Assembly (NCBI GenBank): GCA_049522565.1
Contig: JBEKNT010000188.1
Span: 1-16,479 of the forward strand
DNA: 16,479 nucleotides
Source: JASHVB01 sp049522565
GTDB taxonomy: Bacteria; Pseudomonadota; Alphaproteobacteria; Acetobacterales; Acetobacteraceae
Direction of reading: 5' to 3'
Shown: piece by piece, positions 7,335 to 13,928 of the stretch
Layout: the number at the start of each line of letters is the position of its first letter
Numbering within the stretch: the first letter of the stretch is position 1
The notes under the pieces: generated by a model
Told to the model about the DNA's origin: nothing
Database searches by the model: none
Seen by the model: the letters and a program-made list of their open reading frames with translations, nothing else
Translations under genes and position numbers: made by a program

Positions 7335-8318
7335 TCAGGACTTCGTCTTCACGTTGATGCCCATCGCGGTAAACAGCTTGCCATAGTCCGCATATTCCGC
7401 CATTACCCGCGCGCGCGCCGCCGCAGGATCGAGATAATCCACGGTAAGCTGCACTTTCGCGAAATCCTCCTGCAATCCCGGCAACTGCAACGCGGCACGC
7501 AGCGCGGCAGCGAGCTTGTCCAGCACCGGCTGCGGCGTGTCTTTCGGCGCGGCGATCGTGCGCCACACCCCCATCGTCACGTCATAGCCAAGCTCGCGGA
7601 ACGTCGGCACGTCGGGGAACAGCGGCGAGCGTTCCGGCGCCACCATTGCCAGGACGCGTATCCGCTTCGCTTCATAGAGCGGCATCACCTCCTGCGTATT
7701 GTTGACGGAGAAGTCGAGATGGCCGCCCAGCACGGCAGCGATCTTCTCCGCCCCGCCCTTGAATCCCGGCACCACCTTCGCCTTCACGTCGGCCTTCGCG
7801 AGAAACACCGCATCCGCCACGGTGGAGCTGGGCCATCCGGCCTCCATGCCGGTGGACAGCTTGTCCGGCTCGGCGCGCATCGCATCGACCAGGTCCTTCA
7901 GCGTCTGGAACTTGCTGTCGGCGGAAACCACCAGCATGTTCGGCACGAAGCTGACCTGGCCGATATAGGCAAAGTCCTCCGGCGTGAACCGCACGTTCGG
8001 CACCAGCCAGGGCGACGCACAGATCGCCGGGCTGACCATGGTCAGCGTGTAGCCGTCCGGCTTGGCCAGGGCGCCCGCGGTATGGCCGGTGATGCCGCCG
8101 GCGCCCTCGCGGTTCTCCACCAGCACGCGCGTGCCGAGGGTTTTTTCCAGATACGGCGCCAGGGCACGCGCGTTGATCGACACCCCGCCGCCCGCGCCGT
8201 ACGGCACGATGATGACGACCGGCCGGCTTGGATAGTCGTCGGCCCGCACCGCGCGCCGGGTGGCCAGCCAGGCGGGTGCCGCGAGCAGTAGCCCAGCGGT
8301 AACGTGTCGCCGTTGCAT
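7335..8318 (-). CDS. tctC: Periplasmic solute receptor of tripartite tricarboxylate transporter (TctC / Bug family)
   Basis: This 327-residue protein has a cleavable-looking signal sequence (MQRRHVTAGLLLAAPAWLA, then an alanine-rich end before DDYPSRPV). The mature part shows the Bug-family core: YPSRPVVIIVPYGAGGG, LVENREGAGGITGHTAGALAKPDGYTL, and VPTFRELGYDVTMGVW followed by AAPKDTP near the C-terminus. Family knowledge gives a two-lobed binding protein that captures a carboxylated solute and delivers it to TctAB. ATG 8318 is preferred over an in-frame ATG at 8348 because GAGGAA lies upstream of it and the signal peptide then starts directly. One difference from typical members is SINARALAPYLEK, where most have D at the serine/isoleucine position (GGxxDxxAR); the effect on ligand is unknown. 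Confidence 0.92.
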   Translation of the reverse strand: MQRRHVTAGLLLAAPAWLATRRAVRADDYPSRPVVIIVPYGAGGGVSINARALAPYLEKTLGTRVLVENREGAGGITGHTAGALAKPDGYTLTMVSPAICASPWLVPNVRFTPEDFAYIGQVSFVPNMLVVSADSKFQTLKDLVDAMRAEPDKLSTGMEAGWPSSTVADAVFLAKADVKAKVVPGFKGGAEKIAAVLGGHLDFSVNNTQEVMPLYEAKRIRVLAMVAPERSPLFPDVPTFRELGYDVTMGVWRTIAAPKDTPQPVLDKLAAALRAALQLPGLQEDFAKVQLTVDYLDPAAARARVMAEYADYGKLFTAMGINVKTKS

Positions 8319-8361
8319 TGGATTTCGTTTCCTCAACCAATCGTTCATCGCATCGCGCGCG

Positions 8362-8389
8362 TTGACTCGCTCGCGTCGCGCTCTACCAT
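8362..8389 (+). promoter_or_regulatory. Candidate promoter for tctA operon
   Basis: TTGACT (8362-8367) and TACCAT (8384-8389) with a 16-base spacer fit a sigma-70-type promoter (five and four of six matches). Transcription would start near 8396, about 50 bases before ATG 8448. It lies in the 129-bp gap between tctC and tctA. Confidence 0.4.
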
Positions 8390-8411
8390 AAGCGGGCCGC
8401 ATGCATGACAA
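8385..8411 (-). promoter_or_regulatory. Weak candidate promoter for tctC-tctB, overlapping the tctA promoter
   Basis: On the minus strand TTGTCA (8411-8406) and TATGGT (8390-8385) are separated by 15 bases, shorter than ideal. The -10 boxes of the two opposite promoters would overlap, so the two transcripts could compete or be controlled by one regulator. Confidence 0.25.
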
Positions 8412-8447
8412 CAAGCGGACGACAACGACGGGGGAAACGCGGTCGGC

Positions 8448-9935
8448 ATGGGGCACCTGATCGCACACGGATTCCAGGAAGTCTTCACGCTGGTTAATCT
8501 CGCCGCCATGTTCGGCGGCGTGCTGATCGGCATGTGCTTCGGCGCGATCCCCGGCCTGTCCGGCGCCACGGCGATGACCATGCTGCTGCCGCTGACCTTC
8601 GTGTTCCGCGCCGATACCGGCGTGCTGTTCCTGATCGCGATCTGGAATGCCGCGGTGTATGCCGGCTCGATCGCCGCGATCTGCATCAACATTCCCGGCA
8701 ACGCCGCCGCCGCGGCCTGCGCCATCGAGGGCCACGCGATGGCCCGGCGCGGGCTGGCGCGGCGCGCGCTGCGCGCCTCCATCGTCGGCGCCACCATCGG
8801 CGGTTTCTGCGCCGCCGCATCGCTGATGCTGCTGTCGCCGCCGCTGGCCGCGATGGCGCTGACCTTCGGCCCGGCCGAGATGTTCGGCCTGGCGTTGTTC
8901 GGCATGGCGGCGGTGGTGTCGCTGGCCTCCGGTTCGTTGTTGCGTGGCGCGATCGGCATGCTGCTCGGCCTGCTGATGGCCAGCGTCGGCACCGCGCCGA
9001 CCGGCGACATCCGCCTGGTGGTCGTGCCTGACATGATCAACGGATTGCCGATCGTGCCGACGCTGGTCGGGCTGTTCACCGTTCCGGTGCTGCTGGAAAT
9101 GGTGCTGCACCGGCGCACCCGCGTCACCACCGATATCGCCTCGCTGCGTGCGAAGGATTCCTTCCTGCTGCATCTGTCGGACTGGGCCGAGCACTGGTTC
9201 ACCATCGCCAAGTCGGCGGTGATCGGCGTGTTCCTCGGCGTGGTGCCGGGACACGGGCCGACCATCGCCTCGTTCATTGCGTTCGGCGAGGCGCGCCGCA
9301 GCGCGCGCGAACCGCACGAGTTTGGCAACGGCGACGTGCGCGGCGTGCTGGCGCCGGAGACCGCGGCCAACGCGGCGGTGTTTTCGTCCCTGGTGCCGGC
9401 GTTGACACTGGGCATTCCCGGCAGCGTCGATGCGGTGATCGTCATGGCGGCGCTGACCATGCACGGCATGATCCCCGGACCGATGCTGCTGCAGCGCAGC
9501 GGCGACGTGCTGTACACGATCTTCGCCGGCGCCTTTGTGGCGAACGCGATGATGCTGCTGGTTGCCCTGGTTGGCGCGCGGATTTTCGCCAGCGTGACAC
9601 GCGCGCCGCTGTCGGTGCTGGCGCCGGTGATCGTGGTGTTCTCGTTGGTCGGCGCCTTCGCGGTGAACGGCGACATGTTCGACGTGTATGTCGCGCTGGG
9701 CACCGGATTGTTCGGCTTCGTGCTGCGGCTGTTGCGCGTGCCGCTGCCGCCGTTGTTGCTGGGATTGATCCTGGGCGGGCCAATCGAGACCTACTTCTTG
9801 CAGGCAATCGTGCTGTACGACAGCGTCTGGCAGGCGATGACGCGGCCGGTCTGCCTGCTGCTGGTGGTGTTGACCATCGCCACGGTTGGCCTATCGGTGC
9901 GCAAGGAATTTTCCGCCCGGAGGAAGCTCGCATGA
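8448..9935 (+). CDS. tctA: Tripartite tricarboxylate transporter large membrane subunit TctA
   Basis: This 495-residue polytopic inner-membrane protein is of full length for TctA. The N-terminal repeat has the family motif GAIPGLSGATAMTMLLPLTF (about residues 33-52); the second half repeats it as VVPGHGPTIASFIAFGEA. The segment APETAANAAVFSSLVPALTLGIPGS is the other highly conserved TctA stretch. Family knowledge: TctA carries the substrate across the membrane using an ion gradient, fed by TctC. A GGGGGA sequence lies 12 bases before the start at ATG 8448. The stop overlaps the next start (ATGA, 9932-9935), so the racemase-like gene is translationally coupled to the transporter. Splitting tctA away from tctC-tctB onto the other strand is an uncommon order. 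The transported acid cannot be read from the sequence. Confidence 0.95.
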   Translation: MGHLIAHGFQEVFTLVNLAAMFGGVLIGMCFGAIPGLSGATAMTMLLPLTFVFRADTGVLFLIAIWNAAVYAGSIAAICINIPGNAAAAACAIEGHAMARRGLARRALRASIVGATIGGFCAAASLMLLSPPLAAMALTFGPAEMFGLALFGMAAVVSLASGSLLRGAIGMLLGLLMASVGTAPTGDIRLVVVPDMINGLPIVPTLVGLFTVPVLLEMVLHRRTRVTTDIASLRAKDSFLLHLSDWAEHWFTIAKSAVIGVFLGVVPGHGPTIASFIAFGEARRSAREPHEFGNGDVRGVLAPETAANAAVFSSLVPALTLGIPGSVDAVIVMAALTMHGMIPGPMLLQRSGDVLYTIFAGAFVANAMMLLVALVGARIFASVTRAPLSVLAPVIVVFSLVGAFAVNGDMFDVYVALGTGLFGFVLRLLRVPLPPLLLGLILGGPIETYFLQAIVLYDSVWQAMTRPVCLLLVVLTIATVGLSVRKEFSARRKLA

Positions 9936-10795
9936 AACTTTGGTACCAAAGCATGTCACGGCAGACCGAATGGGGCGGTTATCCACGTGTGTTGCGCGAA
10001 ATCCTCGATCAGGTGCGCGATCCGGACACCGAGATCCACGTTGCCGGCATCACCGAGATCGGCGGCGTCGGCGACCAGTACCGCTACCTGGAATATCTCG
10101 AAACGGGCGAGGTGTTGAAGAACGTGCAGCGCGCGGTGCGCGAGGGCTTCGATGCGTTCCTGATCGGCAACATCGCCGATCCCGGGCTGCGCGAGGCGCG
10201 GGAGATCGCCGACATCCCGGTGCTGGGGCTGTGCGAATCGGCGATGCACGTGGCCTGCATGATGGGGGCGAATTTTTCCTTCGTCACGATCAACGAGAAG
10301 TTCACGCCGCGCATCGTCGAGAACGTCGATCGCTACGGCCTGCGCGCGCGGTTCGCCGGCGCCAACCGGATGGCGATCGAGCGCATCACCGATCTGGGGC
10401 CGGGGTTCGACAATCCGGACGCGCAGGCGCGCATCCTGGCGCAGTTCAACGCGGCGGCGCGCAAGAACACCGAAGCCGGGGCCGAGGTGGTGATCGCCGC
10501 CGGCGGCGTGGTGATGGCGCTGCTGGCGCATGCCGGGGTGTATGAAACCGAGGACGGCGTGCCGATCCTGAACGGGATTACGAATTTGGTGAAGCTGGGG
10601 GAGGCCGCGGTGAAGCTGAACCGCATTATGGGCGGGCGCTTCACGTCCAAGAAGTGCGTTTACGCCGCGCCGCCGCCCGACCAGATCGAGACGTTCCGCA
10701 AGCATTACGGCGCGGATATCTATCCGACGGTCAAGGCGATAGAAACCCCTCCCGCTGCGCGGGATTCAGCCGCGCAGCGGATGGACGCGCCGTGA
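9932..10795 (+). CDS. Asp/Glu/hydantoin racemase family protein lacking the expected catalytic cysteines
   Basis: This 287-residue protein resembles the Asp/Glu racemase superfamily (hydantoin racemase, maleate isomerase, arylmalonate decarboxylase): an N-terminal WYQSMSRQTE strand, then DAFLIGNIADPGL, IPVLGLCESAMHVA and EVVIAAGGVVMALL. In hydantoin racemases the first catalytic Cys sits four residues before the conserved DPGL; here that position is Asn80. The second normally lies in an LGC motif; here the equivalent reads AAGG (Gly191). The remaining cysteines are 101, 109 and 242, none at those sites, though Cys101 lies close by. Classical two-base cysteine racemisation is therefore doubtful. 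The start overlaps the tctA stop. The last residues (TPPAARDSAAQRMDAP) come from a palindromic repeat starting near 10745. Likely cytoplasmic, acting on the imported acid; reaction unknown. Confidence 0.8.
   Translation: MKLWYQSMSRQTEWGGYPRVLREILDQVRDPDTEIHVAGITEIGGVGDQYRYLEYLETGEVLKNVQRAVREGFDAFLIGNIADPGLREAREIADIPVLGLCESAMHVACMMGANFSFVTINEKFTPRIVENVDRYGLRARFAGANRMAIERITDLGPGFDNPDAQARILAQFNAAARKNTEAGAEVVIAAGGVVMALLAHAGVYETEDGVPILNGITNLVKLGEAAVKLNRIMGGRFTSKKCVYAAPPPDQIETFRKHYGADIYPTVKAIETPPAARDSAAQRMDAP
10745..10790 (+). repeat. Palindromic repeat copy within the racemase-like 3' end
   Basis: ACCCCTCCCGC TGC GCGGGA carries a perfect 6-bp stem (10750-10755 with 10759-10764), the same core as the repeat at 1083-1107, followed by a second partial arm CGCGCAGCGG. 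It is read in frame and supplies about 16 terminal residues of the upstream protein. Confidence 0.6.
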
Positions 10796-10871
10796 CACGG
10801 CGGGCGGGGGTGTTGCGGCGGCCCATGGCCAGCCTTCTTGCCAGCGTGGAGCGGTACCGGGGTGAACCGCC

Positions 10872-10943
10872 GCACCCTCACCCTCGGCGCTCTGCGCCTC
10901 GCGTTGATCCGCTTCGCGGCTCAACCCCGCGCAGCGGGAGAGG
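10872..10943 (+). repeat. Palindromic repeat copy reaching the Shine-Dalgarno of the next gene
   Basis: The unit begins with CACCCTCACCCTC, the same flank as at 1070-1081, carries about 30 unrelated bases and ends with CCCGC GCA GCGGG (10926-10938) followed by AGAGG. Its right arm GCGGGAGAGG is identical to 1097-1106. The 151-bp gap between the racemase-like and decarboxylase-like genes is otherwise without recognisable features. Confidence 0.6.
10936..10943 (+). promoter_or_regulatory. Shine-Dalgarno site formed by the repeat arm
   Basis: GGGAGAGG stands directly before TTTATG (start 10947), with the GGAG core six bases from the start codon. The same bases are the conserved right arm of the palindromic repeat, so the repeat seems to provide the ribosome-binding site. 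Confidence 0.6.
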
Positions 10944-10946
10944 TTT

Positions 10947-11840
10947 ATGACAGTGATCCTTCGCACCGCCATTGCGTCTTACCCGCACGCCGTCGCGCTG
11001 AAGGACGGCAGCGTCGCGTCCGATCGCCTTCGCTTCGACTTCGAAGAGGTGCAGCCGGTCACCCGCGCGTTCCGCCGCATGGTGCGCACGCTGGACTTCG
11101 ACCTGTGCGAGATCGCGCTGACCACGCTGGCCCAGGCACATGCCTACGCCAAGCCGATCGTCGGCCTGCCGGTCGTGCTGATGCGCGGCTTCCACCACGG
11201 CGCGCTGGTCTGCCGGCGCGACTCGCCGATCAGCGGCCCGCGAGACCTGGTCGGCAAGCGCGTCGGCGTGCGCGCCTTCTCGCAAACCACCGGCGTCTGG
11301 GTGCGCGGCATCCTGCAAAGCGACTACGCCGTGCATCCGGGGAGCATGACCTGGGTCACCGCCGAGGATGCGCACGTCCTGGAATACCACGACCCGCCGA
11401 ACGCCGTGCGCCTCGCGCCGGGTCAGGACCTGGCCGCCATGCTGATGACGGGCGAGATCGATGCGGGTATCGCGCTGACCGGTCTCGACCCGGCGCGGAT
11501 ACGCACGGTCATTCCGGATGCCGACGCGCAGGCCGCCGCGTGGTTCGCGCGCACCGGCGCCTATCCGGTCAACCACGTCCTCTGCGTGCGGCGCGCGTTG
11601 CTGGACGAGCATGACTGGCTGGCAGCCGAGCTGATGGGCCTGTTCACCGCGGCGAAGCAGGCCGCGCAAGCACCCAGCGCCGAGGCGCGCTGGCGGAACA
11701 TCGTCGGCGACGATTTTCTTCCGTATGGTCTCGCCGCCAACCGGCGCGGCATCGAACTCTGCCTGGACTTCGCCGCGCAGCAGGGGTTGATTCCGCGCGC
11801 CTACAGCCCCGAAGACCTGTTCGCCGCTGCCCTGACATGA
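10947..11840 (+). CDS. 4,5-dihydroxyphthalate decarboxylase-like protein (periplasmic-binding-protein-II fold)
   Basis: This 297-residue protein lacks a signal peptide and so should be cytoplasmic. Its order of segments matches the family of 4,5-dihydroxyphthalate decarboxylase, enzymes built on the solute-binding-protein fold: an early SVASDRLRFDFEEV strand, AFRRMVRTLDFDLCEIALTTL, LPVVLMRGFHHGALVCRRDSP, GPRDLVGKRVGVRAFSQTTG, and MLMTGEIDAGIAL. Family members usually run to about 330 residues, so this is slightly short. Known members remove a carboxyl group from a dihydroxylated aromatic acid; many relatives are uncharacterised or annotated as ABC substrate-binding proteins. The absence of a signal and the position before an aldolase favour an enzyme. 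It starts at ATG 10947 after a repeat-derived GGGAGAGG. The next gene follows 15 bp after its stop. Confidence 0.75.
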   Translation: MTVILRTAIASYPHAVALKDGSVASDRLRFDFEEVQPVTRAFRRMVRTLDFDLCEIALTTLAQAHAYAKPIVGLPVVLMRGFHHGALVCRRDSPISGPRDLVGKRVGVRAFSQTTGVWVRGILQSDYAVHPGSMTWVTAEDAHVLEYHDPPNAVRLAPGQDLAAMLMTGEIDAGIALTGLDPARIRTVIPDADAQAAAWFARTGAYPVNHVLCVRRALLDEHDWLAAELMGLFTAAKQAAQAPSAEARWRNIVGDDFLPYGLAANRRGIELCLDFAAQQGLIPRAYSPEDLFAAALT

Positions 11841-11845
11841 AGGAG
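11839..11845 (+). promoter_or_regulatory. Shine-Dalgarno site of the aldolase gene
   Basis: GAAGGAG overlaps the stop codon of the preceding gene and lies 10 bases before ATG 11856, which suggests coupled translation. Confidence 0.6.
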
Positions 11846-11855
11846 TTTTTCCCCC

Positions 11856-12743
11856 ATGGACGTTCCCCGCCTCAATGGCGCGATCAAGGCGCTGGACTCC
11901 GGCAAGCCGACCTTCGTCACCTTCGCGCCCGGCGAGATCGCCACCGCGGTGAACCTCAGCACCTCGGCCTATGACGGCGTGGTGTTCGAGATGGAGCACA
12001 ACCCGTACGACATCAAGGCGCTGCGCGACTGCATGCAATACATGCTGAACCGCCGGCAGATCGCGACGGAGGGCAGCATCGCGCCGGCGGTGACGCCGTT
12101 CGTGCGCATTCCGCCGAACGGCGGCGAGCAAAGCCAGTGGATCGCCAAGCAGGTGCTGGACATGTGGATTGCCAAGCAGGTGCTGGATATCGGCGTGTAC
12201 GGCATCGTCTGGCCGCATGTCAGCACGGTTGACGATGCGCGCAACGCCGTCGCTGCCTCGCGTTATCCTCGGCCACGCGAGGCGGATTACTACGATCCGC
12301 CAGGACAGCGCGGCGACGCTCCGACCTCGGCGGCGCGCTATTGGGGGCTGACCGCGCAGGAGTACTACAAGCGCGCCGACACCTGGCCGCTGAATCCGGG
12401 CGGCGAAATCCTGACGGTGATCATGTGCGAGGAGAAGCGGGCGATCGCCAACCTGCCGAAGATGCTGGAACAGGTGAAGGGGATCGGCGTGGTGCTGATC
12501 GGGGAGGGCGATCTGTCGCAGGACCTCGGCCATCCGCGGCAATACGAACATCCGACGGTCGCCTCGGCGATCAACGAGATCCTGGCGATCTGCACGCAGT
12601 ACAACGTGCCGTGCGGCCATCCGCACGTGGATACGAAGAACGTCGAGAAGCTGATCGCGCAGGGGTTCCGTTGGCTGATGCCGGGGCCGGTGGCGTCGTA
12701 TGCGGCGCTGGAGACCGGGCGGCGCGTGTCGGGGCGGTCGTAA
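11856..12743 (+). CDS. HpcH/HpaI-family aldolase or lyase with internal 9-residue duplication
   Basis: This 295-residue protein belongs to the phosphoenolpyruvate/pyruvate-domain family of class II (metal-dependent) aldolases. The metal ligands of HpaI correspond to Glu192 (MCEEKRAIANLPKML) and Asp219 (GEGDLSQDLGHP). The motifs DGVVFEMEHNPYD, GVYGIVWPHVSTVDDA and MPGPVASYAAL are also characteristic. Members cleave 4-hydroxy-2-oxo acids into pyruvate plus an aldehyde, or act on related CoA-free substrates. Two peculiarities stand out. Residues 95-103 and 104-112 are a tandem repeat (WIAKQVLDM then WIAKQVLDI), encoded by 27-bp units. Residues around 140-170 (YYDPPGQRGDAPTSAARYWGL) form a longer loop than in HpaI, as in the subgroup close to 2,4-dihydroxyhept-2-ene-dioate aldolase relatives. 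The gene sits between the decarboxylase-like and acetyltransferase genes and is likely part of the same transcript. Confidence 0.85.
   Translation: MDVPRLNGAIKALDSGKPTFVTFAPGEIATAVNLSTSAYDGVVFEMEHNPYDIKALRDCMQYMLNRRQIATEGSIAPAVTPFVRIPPNGGEQSQWIAKQVLDMWIAKQVLDIGVYGIVWPHVSTVDDARNAVAASRYPRPREADYYDPPGQRGDAPTSAARYWGLTAQEYYKRADTWPLNPGGEILTVIMCEEKRAIANLPKMLEQVKGIGVVLIGEGDLSQDLGHPRQYEHPTVASAINEILAICTQYNVPCGHPHVDTKNVEKLIAQGFRWLMPGPVASYAALETGRRVSGRS
12138..12191 (+). repeat. In-frame 27-bp tandem duplication inside the aldolase gene
   Basis: Units 12138-12164 and 12165-12191 agree at 24 of 27 bases. Differences are C/T at 12143/12170, C/T at 12161/12188 and G/C at 12164/12191. The first two are silent and the last changes Met to Ile. 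The duplication adds nine residues. Confidence 0.9.
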
Positions 12744-12749
12744 CACGGC

Positions 12750-13928
12750 ATGGCGGTTCGCATCCGGCGCGGCGAGGATGCCGATGCGGAACAACTGATC
12801 GCGCTGATCGGTGCGTGCTGGGCGCTGTATCCCGGCGTCCGCATGGATGTGGATGGCGAGATGCCGGAACTGCGCAGGCTCGCGACGTACTATGCGCGTG
12901 TCGGCGGTGCGTTGTGGGTGGCGGCGGACGGCGGCACGGTGGTCGGCATGGCGGCGACGCGGCCGCATGATGCCGGCACGGCCGTTCCTGCGACCGGCGT
13001 GATTGCGAACGGCGAACCAACCGGTGGCATTGCGAGCGGCGAAGCGACGCGGGCCTCCGTCATTGCGAGGAGCGAAGCGACACGGCAATCCCCTGCCGGG
13101 GAAGCGCCGGTCCTTTCCGCGCCGTCCGAGCAATCCCCCGCCTGGGAAATCTGCCGTGTCTACGTGCATCCTTCCCACCATGGTTGCGGTATCGCCCACC
13201 GATTGCTCGATACCGCGGAAGCCCATGCCAGCGCGGCCGGCGCGGCGCGGCTCGTGCTGTGGAGCGACACGCGCTTCGATCGTGCCCATCGCTTCTACGA
13301 GAAGCGCTCCTACGTCCGCGCCGGACCGATCCGCGTGCTGCACGACATCTCGCACTCGCTGGAATTCGCCTACGCCAAACCGGTGGACGGCATCGAAGTG
13401 CTCGACGCCACCGCTGCCGCATCGGCCGAGCGGCGCCTGTCCGACATCCTGATCGCCTGCGTCGCGGGCGGGGCCGGCGTGTCGTTCCTGCCGCCGCTCG
13501 CACCGGCGACCGCACGCGCCTTCTGGAAGCGCGCCACCACCGACATCGCCGCCGGCGGACAGATCTTGCTCGGCGGCTGGGTGGACGGCGTGCTGGCCGG
13601 CACGGTCACGCTGCATATCGGGACGCCGCCCAACCAGCCGCACCGCGCCGAGGTGCAGAAGCTGCTGGTGCATCCCGATGCGCGCCGGCACGGGCTGGCG
13701 CGCGCCCTGATGCAACGCGCGGAACTGGAAGCGGCGCGCGCCGGGCGGTCCCTGCTGACACTGGATACCCGGGCCGGACACGCGGCCGAGCACCTGTATC
13801 GCGCGATGGGCTGGCAGGAGGCCGGGCGCATTCCGGGCTACGCGTTGAACGCCGACGGCACGCCGGGCGACACGGTGTTCTTCTGGAAGACCATGCAGAT
13901 CGCATCTGACGGAAAACCTCCCGCATGA
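12750..13928 (+). CDS. Tandem-GNAT N-acetyltransferase with in-frame repeat insertion
   Basis: This 392-residue protein has two GNAT acetyl-CoA-binding domains. Domain 1 spans residues 1 to about 205: ALWVAADGGTVVGMAA is the central strand pair, and WEICRVYVHPSHHGCGIAHRLL (from Trp132) carries the acetyl-CoA loop, though in HHGCGIA form. Domain 2 runs from about 215 to 385: GGWVDGVLAGTVTL then VQKLLVHPDARRHGLARALM, again with a variant R-x-H-G-L-A loop, and AEHLYRAMGWQ, the usual C-terminal Y-x-x-x-G-W/F. The acceptor is unknown. Between the two strands of domain 1, residues about 84-130 are encoded by a dispersed repeat (VIARSEATRQS and two degenerate copies). This falls in the loop before the acetyl-CoA strand and probably extends it as disordered sequence. 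The start at 12750 is six bases after the aldolase stop, with a weak ribosome-binding site. The stop overlaps the next start (ATGA). Confidence 0.88.
   Translation: MAVRIRRGEDADAEQLIALIGACWALYPGVRMDVDGEMPELRRLATYYARVGGALWVAADGGTVVGMAATRPHDAGTAVPATGVIANGEPTGGIASGEATRASVIARSEATRQSPAGEAPVLSAPSEQSPAWEICRVYVHPSHHGCGIAHRLLDTAEAHASAAGAARLVLWSDTRFDRAHRFYEKRSYVRAGPIRVLHDISHSLEFAYAKPVDGIEVLDATAAASAERRLSDILIACVAGGAGVSFLPPLAPATARAFWKRATTDIAAGGQILLGGWVDGVLAGTVTLHIGTPPNQPHRAEVQKLLVHPDARRHGLARALMQRAELEAARAGRSLLTLDTRAGHAAEHLYRAMGWQEAGRIPGYALNADGTPGDTVFFWKTMQIASDGKPPA
12999..13145 (+). repeat. Dispersed GTCATTGCGAGGAGCGAAGC-type repeat inside coding sequence
   Basis: Three successive units share ATTGCGA at 13002, 13029 and 13062. 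The third is the best copy (GTCATTGCGAGGAGCGAAGC, 13060-13079, continuing GACACGGCAATCCC). A second copy of the right end, CAATCCCCCGCCTGGGA (13131-13147), echoes CAATCCCCTGCCGGGGA (13086-13102). This repeat type is widespread in intergenic regions of many bacteria; here it is read in frame with no stop. Confidence 0.85.

Noticed and set aside
8349..9464. Upstream extension of the tctC frame on the minus strand
   Set aside because: It is antisense to tctA and strongly His/Gln/Arg-rich; ATG 8318 begins a proper signal peptide.
12999..13145. CRISPR-like spacing of repeated units
   Set aside because: Only three degenerate units with no true spacers, lying in frame inside a protein-coding gene; it is a dispersed repeat.
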